From NCBI RefSeq assembly GCF_014171575.1, contig NZ_CP050453.1:3596001-3660000 (forward strand): 64,000 nt of DNA, given 5' to 3'. The DNA comes from Microbacterium sp. Se63.02b (GTDB lineage: Bacteria > Actinomycetota > Actinomycetes > Actinomycetales > Microbacteriaceae). The notes beneath the pieces are model-generated. The model saw only the letters and a list, made by a program, of their open reading frames with translations. It was not told where the DNA came from and searched no databases. The translations under genes and the position numbers were made by a program. Below are positions 7,986-16,013 of the stretch, piece by piece (the first letter of the stretch is position 1; every line of letters starts with the position of its first letter).

Positions 7986-9485
7986 CTAGTGCATGGTGGG
8001 GATGACGAAGCTGGCGCCGTCGCGGATGCCGCTGGGCCACCGGCTCGTCACGGTCTTGGTCTTCGTGTAGAAGCGGAAGGCGTCGGCGCCGTGCTGATTG
8101 AGGTCGCCGAACCCGCTGCGCTTCCAGCCGCCGAAGGTGTAGTACGCGATCGGCACCGGGATCGGCACGTTCACCCCGACCATGCCGACCTCGACGCGCG
8201 CCGCGAAGTCGCGGGCTGCATCGCCGTCGCGCGTGAAGATCGCGACACCGTTGCCGTACTCGTGCTCCGAGGCCATGCGCAGCGCCTCCTCGTAGTCGGC
8301 GGCGCGGGCGATCACGAGCACGGGGCCGAAGATCTCCTCGCGATAGATCGCCATGTCGGTCGTCACGTCGTCGAACAGCGTCGGTCCGAGGTAGAAGCCC
8401 TCTTCGTGCCCGTCGACCGTGAAGCCGCGGCCATCGGCGAGCAAGGTCGCGCCTTCGTCGATGCCCTGCTGGATGTACCCCTCGACGCGTTCGACCGCGG
8501 CGCGCGTGACCAGCGGTCCGTAGTCGACGTCGGCGGCGAGCGAGGGGCCGACCCGCAGCTGCGCGACGCGCTCGACGAGCTTCGCCGCCAGCGCATCCGC
8601 GGTCTCCTTGCCGACGGGGACGGCGACCGAGATCGCCATGCACCGCTCTCCCGCCGACCCGTAGCCCGCGCCGATCAGTGCGTCGACGGCCTGATCGAGG
8701 TCGGCATCGGGCATCACGATCATGTGGTTCTTCGCGCCGCCGAAGCACTGGGCCCGCTTGCCGTGCGCCGTCGCCGTCGCGTAGATGTATTCGGCGATCG
8801 GTGTGGAGCCGACGAATCCGACCGCACGGATCCGGTCATCGGTGAGCAGGGCATCGACGGCCTCCTTGTCGCCGTGAACCACGTTGAGCACGCCGGCAGG
8901 AAGCCCGGCCTCGAGGAACAGCTCCGCCAGGCGCACCGGTACGGAGGGGTCGCGCTCGCTCGGCTTGAGCACGACGGCGTTGCCTGCCGCGAGTGCCGGA
9001 CCTGCCTTCCAGAGCGGGATCATGGCGGGGAAGTTGAACGGGGTGATCGCCGCCACGACGCCGAGGGGCTGCCGCATCGAATACACGTCGATCCCCGCGC
9101 CCGCACCCGTGGAGTACTCGCCCTTGAGCAGGTGCGGAGCTCCGGCGGAGAACTCGATGACCTCGAGACCGCGCTGGATGTCGCCCTTCGCATCGTCGAC
9201 CGTCTTGCCGTGTTCGCTCGCGAGGAGCTCGGCCAGCGACGTCATCTCCTGCTGCACCAGGTCGAGGAAGCGCAGCAGCACGCGGGCACGCTTCTGGGGG
9301 TTCGTCGCCGCCCAGGCGACCTGTGCCTCCTCGGCGTTCGCGATCACGCGCCGTACGTCCTCCGCCGAAGCGAGAGGGACGCGCGCCTGCACGGCTCCGG
9401 TGCTCGGATCGAACACGTCTGCGAAGCGTCCTTCTTCCGGCGTCAGAAGCGATCCGCCTACGAAATGGGCGATGGTACGAGTCAT
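7986..9485 (-). CDS. mmsA: Methylmalonate-semialdehyde dehydrogenase (CoA-acylating)
   Basis: 499 residues with a complete aldehyde dehydrogenase fold. It converts methylmalonate semialdehyde with CoA and NAD to propionyl-CoA and CO2. Visible are PFNFPAMIPLWKAGPALAAGNAVVLKPSE, the cofactor loop VGFVGSTPIAEYIY and catalytic Cys in GAGYGSAGERCMAIS. It is the first gene of mmsA-acyl-CoA dehydrogenase-mmsB. Propionyl-CoA made here can feed the methylcitrate operon at 21.4-25.6 kb. A paralogue at 43700-45217 serves inositol breakdown. Confidence 0.94.
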   Translation of the reverse strand: MTRTIAHFVGGSLLTPEEGRFADVFDPSTGAVQARVPLASAEDVRRVIANAEEAQVAWAATNPQKRARVLLRFLDLVQQEMTSLAELLASEHGKTVDDAKGDIQRGLEVIEFSAGAPHLLKGEYSTGAGAGIDVYSMRQPLGVVAAITPFNFPAMIPLWKAGPALAAGNAVVLKPSERDPSVPVRLAELFLEAGLPAGVLNVVHGDKEAVDALLTDDRIRAVGFVGSTPIAEYIYATATAHGKRAQCFGGAKNHMIVMPDADLDQAVDALIGAGYGSAGERCMAISVAVPVGKETADALAAKLVERVAQLRVGPSLAADVDYGPLVTRAAVERVEGYIQQGIDEGATLLADGRGFTVDGHEEGFYLGPTLFDDVTTDMAIYREEIFGPVLVIARAADYEEALRMASEHEYGNGVAIFTRDGDAARDFAARVEVGMVGVNVPIPVPIAYYTFGGWKRSGFGDLNQHGADAFRFYTKTKTVTSRWPSGIRDGASFVIPTMH

Positions 9486-9522
9486 TGTGTGACACCCCTC
9501 CGTGCCGTCGTTGGCACTTTGA

Positions 9523-9555
9523 CGAGTTTACTCGGATGCCCGGAGATTTACTAGG
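9523..9555. promoter_or_regulatory. Repeated operator-like motif upstream of mmsA
   Basis: CGAGT-TT-ACTCG (9523-9534) is an inverted repeat, and GAGnTTTACTnGGA recurs about 18 bases further (near 9542-9555). On the minus strand this reads TCCnAGTAAA twice on the same helix face. It lies 40-70 bases before the mmsA start, where a repressor would act. Confidence 0.45.
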
Positions 9556-9741
9556 ACATCCTTGCATCGGAGCTCTCCGGACGTTCACTGCGGCCCGTGG
9601 GTTGTTCGCGACGCGTTCACCGTTCGTCCATCTCGTCCGACTACAACTGCAAGTGCGCGGACAAAGACTCAGACCGGATCGGGTGTCACGTCATCCGCGC
9701 GAAGGTGAGCGCTCTTGCTCCCGTTGCGGCGCCCACGCCGC

Positions 9742-9775
9742 AAGACCCCCGCCGAATCGGGTCGGCGGGGGTCTT
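9742..9775. terminator. Strong 14-bp hairpin in the mmsA/monooxygenase gap
   Basis: AAGACCCCCGCCGA (9742-9755) pairs without mismatch with 9762-9775 around a six-base loop. No gene on either strand ends just before it: mmsA starts at 9485 going left, and the next gene starts at 9902 going right. The 9556-9741 stretch holds no convincing coding region and no tRNA-like fold, so the hairpin either ends an unseen small transcript or insulates the next gene. Confidence 0.7.
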
Positions 9776-9901
9776 CCTCATGCGGTGCCGGACGGCCGGC
9801 ACCGCGCGGCCGCCGAACTAGAATCGACGATGCGCCGCCACCCTGGCGCATCCGCCTCGACGCCCCGACCCAGGGCGCCCGTTCCGCCCGAGGAGCGCAC
9901 C

Positions 9902-10486
9902 ATGTCCGAACCCGTCACGGTCTCCATCCGCCGCGAAGTCGACCCCGGCCGCATCACGGAGGCGACCGCCTGGGTGCAGACCGGCGTGAACCTCGCGACG
10001 AAGTATCCGGGCTTCCTCGGCTCCGGCTGGGTGCGCGCCGGCGAGGACTCGCAGGTGTGGCACATGCTGTACCGGTTCGCGAGCGAGGAGTCGCTCGTCG
10101 CGTGGGAGCAGTCGGCCGAGCGCACGTGGTGGCTGTCGATGGGCGAGGGATTCGTGCGCAGCGAGCGCTCCAAACGTCGGACCGGGATCGAGGGCTGGTT
10201 CGATGAGCCGACGACCGGGACCATCACTCTCCCGGCAGCCGACGGGAGCACCGAGACGGTCACGGTCGCCCCTGCTCCCCCGCGCTGGAAGCAGGCGACC
10301 TCGATCTGGCTGGGATTCTTCCCCGTCAACGTGGCCTTCACGTACGCGATGAGCCCCGTCCCGGGGTGGGACGCCCTGCCGATCTGGCTGCGGGTGCTCG
10401 TCACGACCCTCGTGCTCACGCCGATCATGGCGTACTGGGTGCTGCCGTTCGTGACGCGTTCGCTGCGGAGCTGGCTCGCCCGCTGA
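9902..10486 (+). CDS. Antibiotic biosynthesis monooxygenase-like membrane protein
   Basis: 194 residues. The first half is an ABM ferredoxin-like domain: TVSIRREVDPGRITEATAW, then KYPGFLGSGWVRAG and WHMLYRFASEESLVAWEQS. The second half has two membrane helices (WLGFFPVNVAFTYAM and VLVTTLVLTPIMAYWVLPFV). This arrangement is common in uncharacterised bacterial proteins; whether it binds haem or any substrate is unknown. GAGGAG six bases before ATG 9902 sets the start, in preference to the in-frame ATG at 9830. Confidence 0.78.
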   Translation: MSEPVTVSIRREVDPGRITEATAWVQTGVNLATKYPGFLGSGWVRAGEDSQVWHMLYRFASEESLVAWEQSAERTWWLSMGEGFVRSERSKRRTGIEGWFDEPTTGTITLPAADGSTETVTVAPAPPRWKQATSIWLGFFPVNVAFTYAMSPVPGWDALPIWLRVLVTTLVLTPIMAYWVLPFVTRSLRSWLAR

Positions 10487-10487
10487 T

Positions 10488-10515
10488 CACCGGCACCGGG
10501 ATGCCGGGGCCGGTG
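10488..10515. terminator. Hairpin between convergent genes
   Basis: CACCGGC (10488-10494) pairs with GCCGGTG (10509-10515), just behind the monooxygenase-like gene and before the end of the convergent PheS-like gene. The stem is short and lacks a T run. Confidence 0.4.
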
Positions 10516-10549
10516 TCGCGGCGAGGCCCTGAGCGTGGATCCGAGCAGC

Positions 10550-11667
10550 TCAGATCAGTTCCATCACCGGTCCTTCGTGCAGCGCCCGGTAGATCGAGTT
10601 GCGGATCGTGTTGGCCTGCTCTGCGGTGAGGGTGCGGTCGATCGGTCGCAGCACGATCCGCAGCAGGAGATTGACCTGCCCGTCCTGAGTTCCGAGACGA
10701 ACGCGTGCGGGATCGGGAAGGTCCTGGTGTGCGGTGCGACTGAGCACCTCGACCGATTCGATGACGTCGGCGTCCGCTCCGAGGGCGATGCGGATGCGGT
10801 CGCCCAGTGTCTCCTCGTCTTCGTCGGCGGCCAAGACGACGGAGATGTCGCGCCGCGACGCGGGCAGAGGCGAGACGTGCTGCCATGGCTCGAGACTCAA
10901 CATCTGGGAGGCGATGCGGGCATCCTCTGCGCGGAGGTAGCGGATGTCGGGGATGCCCTTGCGCAACATCAGTGCGCGTTCCAATCCCATGCCGAGCGCC
11001 AGCCCGGACCATCGCTCGGGGTCGAGCCCCGATCCGCGCAGCACGTCGGGATGGATGCGCCCGCACTCGGCCAACTCCAGCCATTCGCCGTTGTGGAGGA
11101 CATCGATCTGGCGGCCGCCCGACGTGTAGGGGTGGGTGACGTCGGTCATGGTCCATTCCGCCCCGGGCAGCACCGCCGCCACCAGCACGCCGATCATGGT
11201 CATCATGTCGCTGTCGTCGGTGTCCGGAGTATCGCGGATGCGCCAGAGATCGACTGGTGGGGCTCGCCCACGTGGCTGCGATCGACCGCATCGCGCCGGT
11301 AGACGAGGCCCGGCGTCACGATCAGCTCGTCGACGTCGGCCTGCCCCGCGTAGTCCTCGAGGGCGGTCGGCAGCTCGGCGCTGGTGTGGCTGCGCAGCAT
11401 CACCGTCGAGCTGATGTACCGCGTGTATCGGCGGTCTCGGGTCACGTCGCCAGGGTCGTAGCCGAGGCGGTCGTAGTTCTCTCGCACGGGCACGACCGGC
11501 GTGGTGCGCACGTAGCGCACGGTGCTGCGCCACTCGGTCTGCAGCGCGCTCACCACCGAATCCAGAAGCACCTGGACGGCGTGCTCGCCCTGGGCAGGAT
11601 CGGTGAGGTCGCGCATGTTCAGCGCGCGGCAGAGCTGGTCAGAAGTCAGATGGTCGGCATGCGACAT
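10550..11667 (-). pseudogene. Stand-alone PheS-like ligase with FDX-ACB domain, frame broken as sequenced
   Basis: About 373 residues. The class II aminoacyl-tRNA synthetase core is recognisable: HTSAELPTAL, then DVTHPYTSGGRQIDVLHNGEW and the motif-3 region GLALGMGLERALMLRKGIPDIRYLR. The last 100 residues form an FDX-ACB (ferredoxin-like anticodon-binding) domain beginning RRDISVVLAADEDEETLGDR. This single-chain layout resembles mitochondrial PheRS, not the bacterial PheS/PheT tetramer, and the N-terminal coiled-coil of PheS is missing. One G missing near 11250 splits the frame. Related actinobacterial proteins have been called PheS-related ligases of unknown role; the tRNA or other acceptor cannot be told from sequence. 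No phe operon partner is nearby. Confidence 0.75.
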
Positions 11668-11671
11668 GGGA

Positions 11672-11738
11672 AGGTCTCCAAAACGATTGCGGGCTGGTAG
11701 AGAAGTCGAACTTCCCCCGGCCGCGCCTGCGGAGACCT
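11672..11738 (-). promoter_or_regulatory. Leader RNA able to sequester the PheS-like gene's ribosome binding site
   Basis: On the minus strand AGGTCTCC (11738-11731) is perfectly complementary to GGAGACCT (11679-11672). The second arm contains the GGAG Shine-Dalgarno, eight bases before ATG 11667. The 51 bases between hold a small hairpin with a TTCGA loop (GAAG/CTTC, extendable with G-U pairs) followed by ACCA. Pairing of the arms would block translation. It does not match the T-box consensus I know. Confidence 0.5.
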
Positions 11739-11842
11739 ATGCGCTATCGGCGCGCATCGACGACCCCGCGGCCATTTCCCGGCCGGGGGTGGCGAAATCG
11801 CTGCTGCCTGTGCACGACACCAGGTTACAGGTGCAACGACCC

Positions 11843-11875
11843 GTCGGCCCTGACGTCGACGACGTCAGGGCCGAC
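11843..11875 (-). terminator. 15-bp perfect hairpin after the MFS gene
   Basis: GTCGGCCCTGACGTC (11843-11857) and its exact complement (11861-11875) enclose a three-base loop, four bases behind the MFS stop. It should stop transcription before the PheS-like gene, which therefore needs its own promoter between 11740 and 11842. Confidence 0.8.
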
Positions 11876-11879
11876 ACCG

Positions 11880-13367
11880 TCAGCTGCCGTCCGCGCCCCC
11901 GGGTGCGACCGGCTTGTCCGCAGGTTCCACAAGAGACAGAGGATCCGCGATGTCCTCGAGCGACTTGCCCGCGGCGCTGACACCGAACACTCCGCACACG
12001 ACGCCGCCGAACATCATGATGGCGGCCCCGAGCACGTAGCCCCAGAACAGCGGGCCACGATCGCCCGACTCGGCACTCGCACCTATCAACGCGCCATAGA
12101 GCACCGGAGCGACCGCGCCCACGAGCTGCCCGATCGAGAAGACGTAGGAGATCACCTGGCTGCGCAGCTCGAGCGGGAAGATCTCGCTGACCGTCAGGTA
12201 GGCCGCAGACGCCCCGGCGGAGGCGAAGAAGAACGACGCGCACCAGAACGCGGTGTGCGTCGCCGCGTTCAGCACCCCCGCGTTGAAGAGGAAGGCGCTG
12301 ACGAGGAGGATCGCGCCCGCGAGCACGTACGTCGAGAACAGCATCCGGCGCCGACCCCACGTGTCGAAGAAGTGGCCGAGGATGAGCGCACCGGCGAGGT
12401 TGCCGACCGCGAACACGATGAAGTACTGCGATGCCGACGCCGGAGGCGTGTCGTAGAAGTTCTCGAGCACGAGGGCGTAGGTGAAGAAGATCGCGTTGTA
12501 CAGGAACGACTGGGTCACCATCATCGTGATGCCGACGAGCGTGCGCCGCGGGTACTTCTTGAACAGCACCTTCGCGATGACGAGGAACGGCACGCTGCCG
12601 TACTCCTTGACCGTGATGGCCTTGCTCTCGTCGACCGGGTCGATGGTCTTGCCCTCTCTGCGGATGCGCTCCTCGATCTGATCGACGTTGCGCTCCGCCT
12701 CCTCCTCTCGGCCGTGCGTCATCTGCCAGCGCGGGCTCTCCGGGATGTGCCGACGGAGCCAGATGATGAGGATGCCGAGCACCGGACCGACGAAGAAGCT
12801 GAGGCGCCACCCGAGGTCGGCGGGAAGGAGGTCGGTGTTCAGGAAGAACATGTTCGCGACGGCGCCGAGAGCCGCACCACCCCAGTAGGTGCCGTTGATC
12901 GCGATGTCGACACGTCCGCGGTACCTGGCGGGGATGATCTCGTCGATCGCCGAGTTGATCGCCGCGTACTCGCCCCCGATGCCGGCCCCGGCGACGAACC
13001 GCCAGATGTAGAAGAACCAGGGCGCGAAGGCGAGACCCGCGACGGCGGATCCGACGAGATAGACCGCGAGCGACACGAGGAACAGGTTCTTGCGCCCCAG
13101 CCGGTCGGCGAGGCGTCCGAACACCAGGGCGCCGAAGACCTGCCCCAGGAGATAGCAGGTGCCGGCGAGGCCCACTTCCGCCGGGCCCATCCCCAGGGTC
13201 GCCGCGTACCCGTTCGCCGCGACGATCTGCACCTCGAGCCCGTCGAGGATCCACGAGAACCCGAGGCCGACGATGATCATCCAGTGGAATCGCGACCAGG
13301 GAAGGCGATCCATGCGTGCCGGGACGAGAGACCTGACCTCCGTGACGGCGGCGTCGGGAGCAGACAT
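11880..13367 (-). CDS. MFS sugar-porter-type transporter
   Basis: 495 residues with 12 predicted membrane helices. Family motifs are clear: FGRLADRLGRKNLFLVSL between helices 2 and 3 and its repeat FFDTWGRRRMLF in the second half, and PESPRW after helix 6 as in sugar porters. A long cytoplasmic loop (HGREEEAERNVDQIEERIRREGK) lies in the centre. GGAGG eight bases before ATG 13367 fixes the start; the longer open frame is chance. It is downstream of and codirectional with the SorC-type regulator, so a sugar or polyol is the likely cargo. Confidence 0.85.
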   Translation of the reverse strand: MSAPDAAVTEVRSLVPARMDRLPWSRFHWMIIVGLGFSWILDGLEVQIVAANGYAATLGMGPAEVGLAGTCYLLGQVFGALVFGRLADRLGRKNLFLVSLAVYLVGSAVAGLAFAPWFFYIWRFVAGAGIGGEYAAINSAIDEIIPARYRGRVDIAINGTYWGGAALGAVANMFFLNTDLLPADLGWRLSFFVGPVLGILIIWLRRHIPESPRWQMTHGREEEAERNVDQIEERIRREGKTIDPVDESKAITVKEYGSVPFLVIAKVLFKKYPRRTLVGITMMVTQSFLYNAIFFTYALVLENFYDTPPASASQYFIVFAVGNLAGALILGHFFDTWGRRRMLFSTYVLAGAILLVSAFLFNAGVLNAATHTAFWCASFFFASAGASAAYLTVSEIFPLELRSQVISYVFSIGQLVGAVAPVLYGALIGASAESGDRGPLFWGYVLGAAIMMFGGVVCGVFGVSAAGKSLEDIADPLSLVEPADKPVAPGGADGS

Positions 13368-13434
13368 GGATCCTCCTTCGCGGGCGACCCGTTCGCCCCG
13401 CATCTGTCTTACTCCCCGGAGGATTTCATCGCAT

Positions 13435-13445
13435 GGTCTTGACCG
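13435..13445 (-). promoter_or_regulatory. CGGTCAAGACC motif upstream of the MFS gene
   Basis: The 10-mer CGGTCAAGAC on the minus strand, 68 bases before the MFS start, recurs at 14496-14505 before the ABC binding protein gene. Both genes flank the SorC-type regulator, so this is a candidate operator. Confidence 0.4.
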
Positions 13446-13528
13446 GGGCGCCGTCCGGGCGCTACAAGACATGCGCAACGGTGCGGACCCGACCCGTGGA
13501 AACCGTCGACCGGCACCCGCGGGAGGGC

Positions 13529-14469
13529 TCAGTCCGCCGCCGCGTCCAGCGCGAGCGACGCCGAATGCGCGTCCGTGATGACGACCTGTGCGATGCCGGA
13601 GTCGAGCACCGCCCGCACGGCGCGTGCCTTGTCGGCGCCGCCGCCGACGGCGACGCGAAGCGGGATCGCACGGGTGGCGTCCTCGTCGATCCCGACGATC
13701 AGGTCTTCGAAGCCGCCTATCGAGTTTCCTCGGCGGTCGAGGAGCACCGTCCCGATCTCCGCGACCACGTCGCGGTCGGCGAAACGATCCATCTCGCCGA
13801 CCTCCGCGACCTGCGTCGCCAGCAGCGAGGCGTCCGGCCATCCGCCGATCGTCAGATATGCCGCTGTGACCGCGGAGAAGCGCTGCACCGTGCGGGCGTT
13901 CGCAGGGTGGCGGAGAATGCCCTCCTTCTGCCCGTCCGGGACGAAGATCGGCGCATAGAGCGGGAAGGTCGCTCCGCCGCTCACCCGGCCGATGTTGAGG
14001 ATCGCCTCGATGCCGTTCGCGAGGTTCGGATCCCCGACCCCGGTCAGCTGCACGACGTCCAGCCAGGGCAGCTGTTCCACACACCGGGACATCGCGACGG
14101 AAGTCCGGCCGGGGTCATGCCGACCACATCGTCCTCGGCGGCGTGCTCGACGAAGAACCGGGCTGCCACCGCGGCGAGCGCTGCCCGCACGTCGGCCGCG
14201 CCGGTGGACGGCGTCGCCACGACGATGGCGGACTCCAGGCCGAAACGTCGCGCGAGACGCGCAGACAGATCGACCTCGACGGGATCATCCACCACGGCCC
14301 GGACTTCGATCAGACCGAGCTCCCGCGCGCGCCGCACCATCCGCGCCGCCGCGAATCTCGATATGCCGAGCTCCTCGGCGATCTCGTTCAGGGGTCGCCC
14401 TTCGGCGAGGTTCTGCATGGCCACGTACACGTAGGCGACCCTCTGATCGATTCTCGGTTTTGCGCTCAT
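13529..14469 (-). pseudogene. SorC/DeoR-type sugar-binding transcriptional regulator, frame broken as sequenced
   Basis: About 313 residues. The N-terminal helix-turn-helix (EGRPLNEIAEELGISRFAAARMVRRARELGLI) is followed by a SorC effector domain: FGLESAIVVATP, then DDVVGMTPAG. After the break come AMSRCVEQLPWLDVVQLTGVGDP, NANARTVQRF-type sequence and a C-terminal DSGIAQVVITDAHSA. One G missing from a GGG run near 14108 would restore GTSVAMSR. These regulators bind phosphorylated sugars or polyols and commonly control the adjacent polyol genes. The gene is divergent from the ABC transporter and upstream of the MFS gene. Confidence 0.85.
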
Positions 14470-14495
14470 ATGTGCACCATACCTTCCAGAGCGAG

Positions 14496-14506
14496 CGGTC
14501 AAGACA
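14496..14506 (+). promoter_or_regulatory. CGGTCAAGACA motif upstream of the sugar ABC operon
   Basis: Shares a 10-mer with the MFS promoter site (13435-13445), and lies between the divergent SorC-type regulator and the binding-protein gene. Candidate operator. Confidence 0.4.
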
Positions 14507-14580
14507 CAATGATCCGGTGATCCTCCCCACAAGGCCCGATCACCTGCACGACCACATCCCGATGACCAGAGGAGGTCATT

Positions 14581-15960
14581 TTGCTCGGCTCAGCACACCA
14601 CCGCCGCCACCGCCGTTTCGCACCCGCCGGCATCGCGCTGCTCTCCGCGGGGCTCGTCCTCAGCGGCTGCGCCGCCGGTGGATCCGCACCGGAGACGCAG
14701 GCCCCGCTCGACGGGTTCGACTGGAAGAACTTCAAGGGGCAGGAGCTCAATCTCCTGATGAGCGAGCATCCGTACTCGAACGCGATCAAGGCGCACCTCG
14801 ACGAGTTCGAAGATCTGACCGGAATCGACGTCAACCTCGAGACCCTGTCCGAGACCGACTACATGGTGAAGCTCCTGACCGAGCTGCAATCGGGCTCGGG
14901 CGACTACGACGCGTTCATGACCTCCCAGCCCATGAACTACCAGTACGCGGCGGCGGGATGGGTCGAAGACCTGCGTCCCTGGATCAAGGACAAGACACGC
15001 ACGTCGCCCGACTGGGACTTCGACGACTTCTACCCCGCGCTCATCGACTCCCTCCGATGGGACAAGACCGAGTACTCCGGCGCCGGCAAGGGCGGGCTCT
15101 GGGCTCTGCCGGTGAACGAGGAGGGGTACGCGCTCTTCTATCGAAAAGACATCCTCGACGCCGCGGGCATCGCGGTCCCCGAGACGATCGACGAGCTGCT
15201 CGCGGCCGCGAAGCAGTTGAACGGCACCGAATACGACGGACACAAGATCTCCGGATTCGTGAGCCGCGGCGACAAGACGTACCCGACGCTCAACCCGTTC
15301 AGCACCTTCCTGCTCGCCCACGGCGCGAAGGACATCGTCGACGGGAAGGCCGCGGTGAACTCGCCGGAAGCCGTGGCTGCGACCCAGCAATGGGTCGATC
15401 TCATGCAGTACGCCCCCAAGGCGGCGAGCACCTACACGTGGTACGAGGCTCAGCAGGACTTCATCGCCGGCAATGCCGCCTTCTACATCGACGCCGACCA
15501 CATGGCGCCCGACTTCGAGAAGAGCGCGATCGGCGGCAAGGTCGGCTACGCGCTGCCTCCCGAGGGTCCGGCGGGCCGCGGCTCGAGCATGTGGGTGTGG
15601 TCGCTCGGCATGAACGCCGCCTCGACGCACAAGGATGCGGCCTGGCTCTTCATGCAGTGGGCTTCGTCCAAAGAGACGCTCACCAGCGCCATCGCGAACG
15701 GGAACATGAACCCGACACGGCAGTCCGTCGCGCAGAGTCCCGAGATGTCAGACGCCACCGCCGACTGGGCCGGCTACAACGAGACCTGGCAGAAGATCCT
15801 CTCCGACTACGCCACGTGGGCGTACACGCCGTCGTCCACGTGGCCGGAGATCGGCGACGCCTGGACCATCGAACTCCAGTCCGCGGTGCTCGGGCAGAAG
15901 ACCGCGAAGCAGGCGGCAGACGACGCCGCCGACGAGATCGATCAGATCATCTCCGAGTGA
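14581..15960 (+). CDS. Sugar ABC transporter substrate-binding lipoprotein
   Basis: 459 residues. A lipoprotein signal (HHRRHRRFAPAGIALLSAGL) with lipobox LSGC is followed by an extracellular family 1 solute-binding fold: LLMSEHPYSNAIKAHLDEF, GSGDYDAFMTSQ, LPVNEEGYALFYRKDIL and a C-terminal WTIELQSAVLGQKTAKQAADDAADEID. The start is TTG 14581, chosen because AGGAGG lies five bases before it. It heads an operon with two permeases and a polyol dehydrogenase. The SorC regulator and enzymes around it point to a pentitol or related sugar alcohol as ligand. Natural ligand unproven. Confidence 0.9.
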   Translation: MLGSAHHRRHRRFAPAGIALLSAGLVLSGCAAGGSAPETQAPLDGFDWKNFKGQELNLLMSEHPYSNAIKAHLDEFEDLTGIDVNLETLSETDYMVKLLTELQSGSGDYDAFMTSQPMNYQYAAAGWVEDLRPWIKDKTRTSPDWDFDDFYPALIDSLRWDKTEYSGAGKGGLWALPVNEEGYALFYRKDILDAAGIAVPETIDELLAAAKQLNGTEYDGHKISGFVSRGDKTYPTLNPFSTFLLAHGAKDIVDGKAAVNSPEAVAATQQWVDLMQYAPKAASTYTWYEAQQDFIAGNAAFYIDADHMAPDFEKSAIGGKVGYALPPEGPAGRGSSMWVWSLGMNAASTHKDAAWLFMQWASSKETLTSAIANGNMNPTRQSVAQSPEMSDATADWAGYNETWQKILSDYATWAYTPSSTWPEIGDAWTIELQSAVLGQKTAKQAADDAADEIDQIISE

Positions 15961-15967
15961 AACCACG

Positions 15968-15996
15968 AGGGGTCGGCCCGGTCCGGGCCGACCCCT
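15968..15996 (+). terminator. 13-bp hairpin between binding protein and permease genes
   Basis: AGGGGTCGGCCCG (15968-15980) pairs exactly with 15984-15996 around a three-base loop, inside an operon. Such hairpins usually cause partial termination or protect the 3' end, giving more binding protein than permease. Confidence 0.65.
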
Positions 15997-16013
15997 CTGC
16001 CGGAAAGAAGCCG

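Noticed and set aside
11668..11880. T-box riboswitch or tRNA gene upstream of the PheS-like ligase.
   Set aside because: No T-box core sequence and no cloverleaf with seven-base acceptor stem could be drawn; only the ribosome-binding-site-masking pairing is supported.
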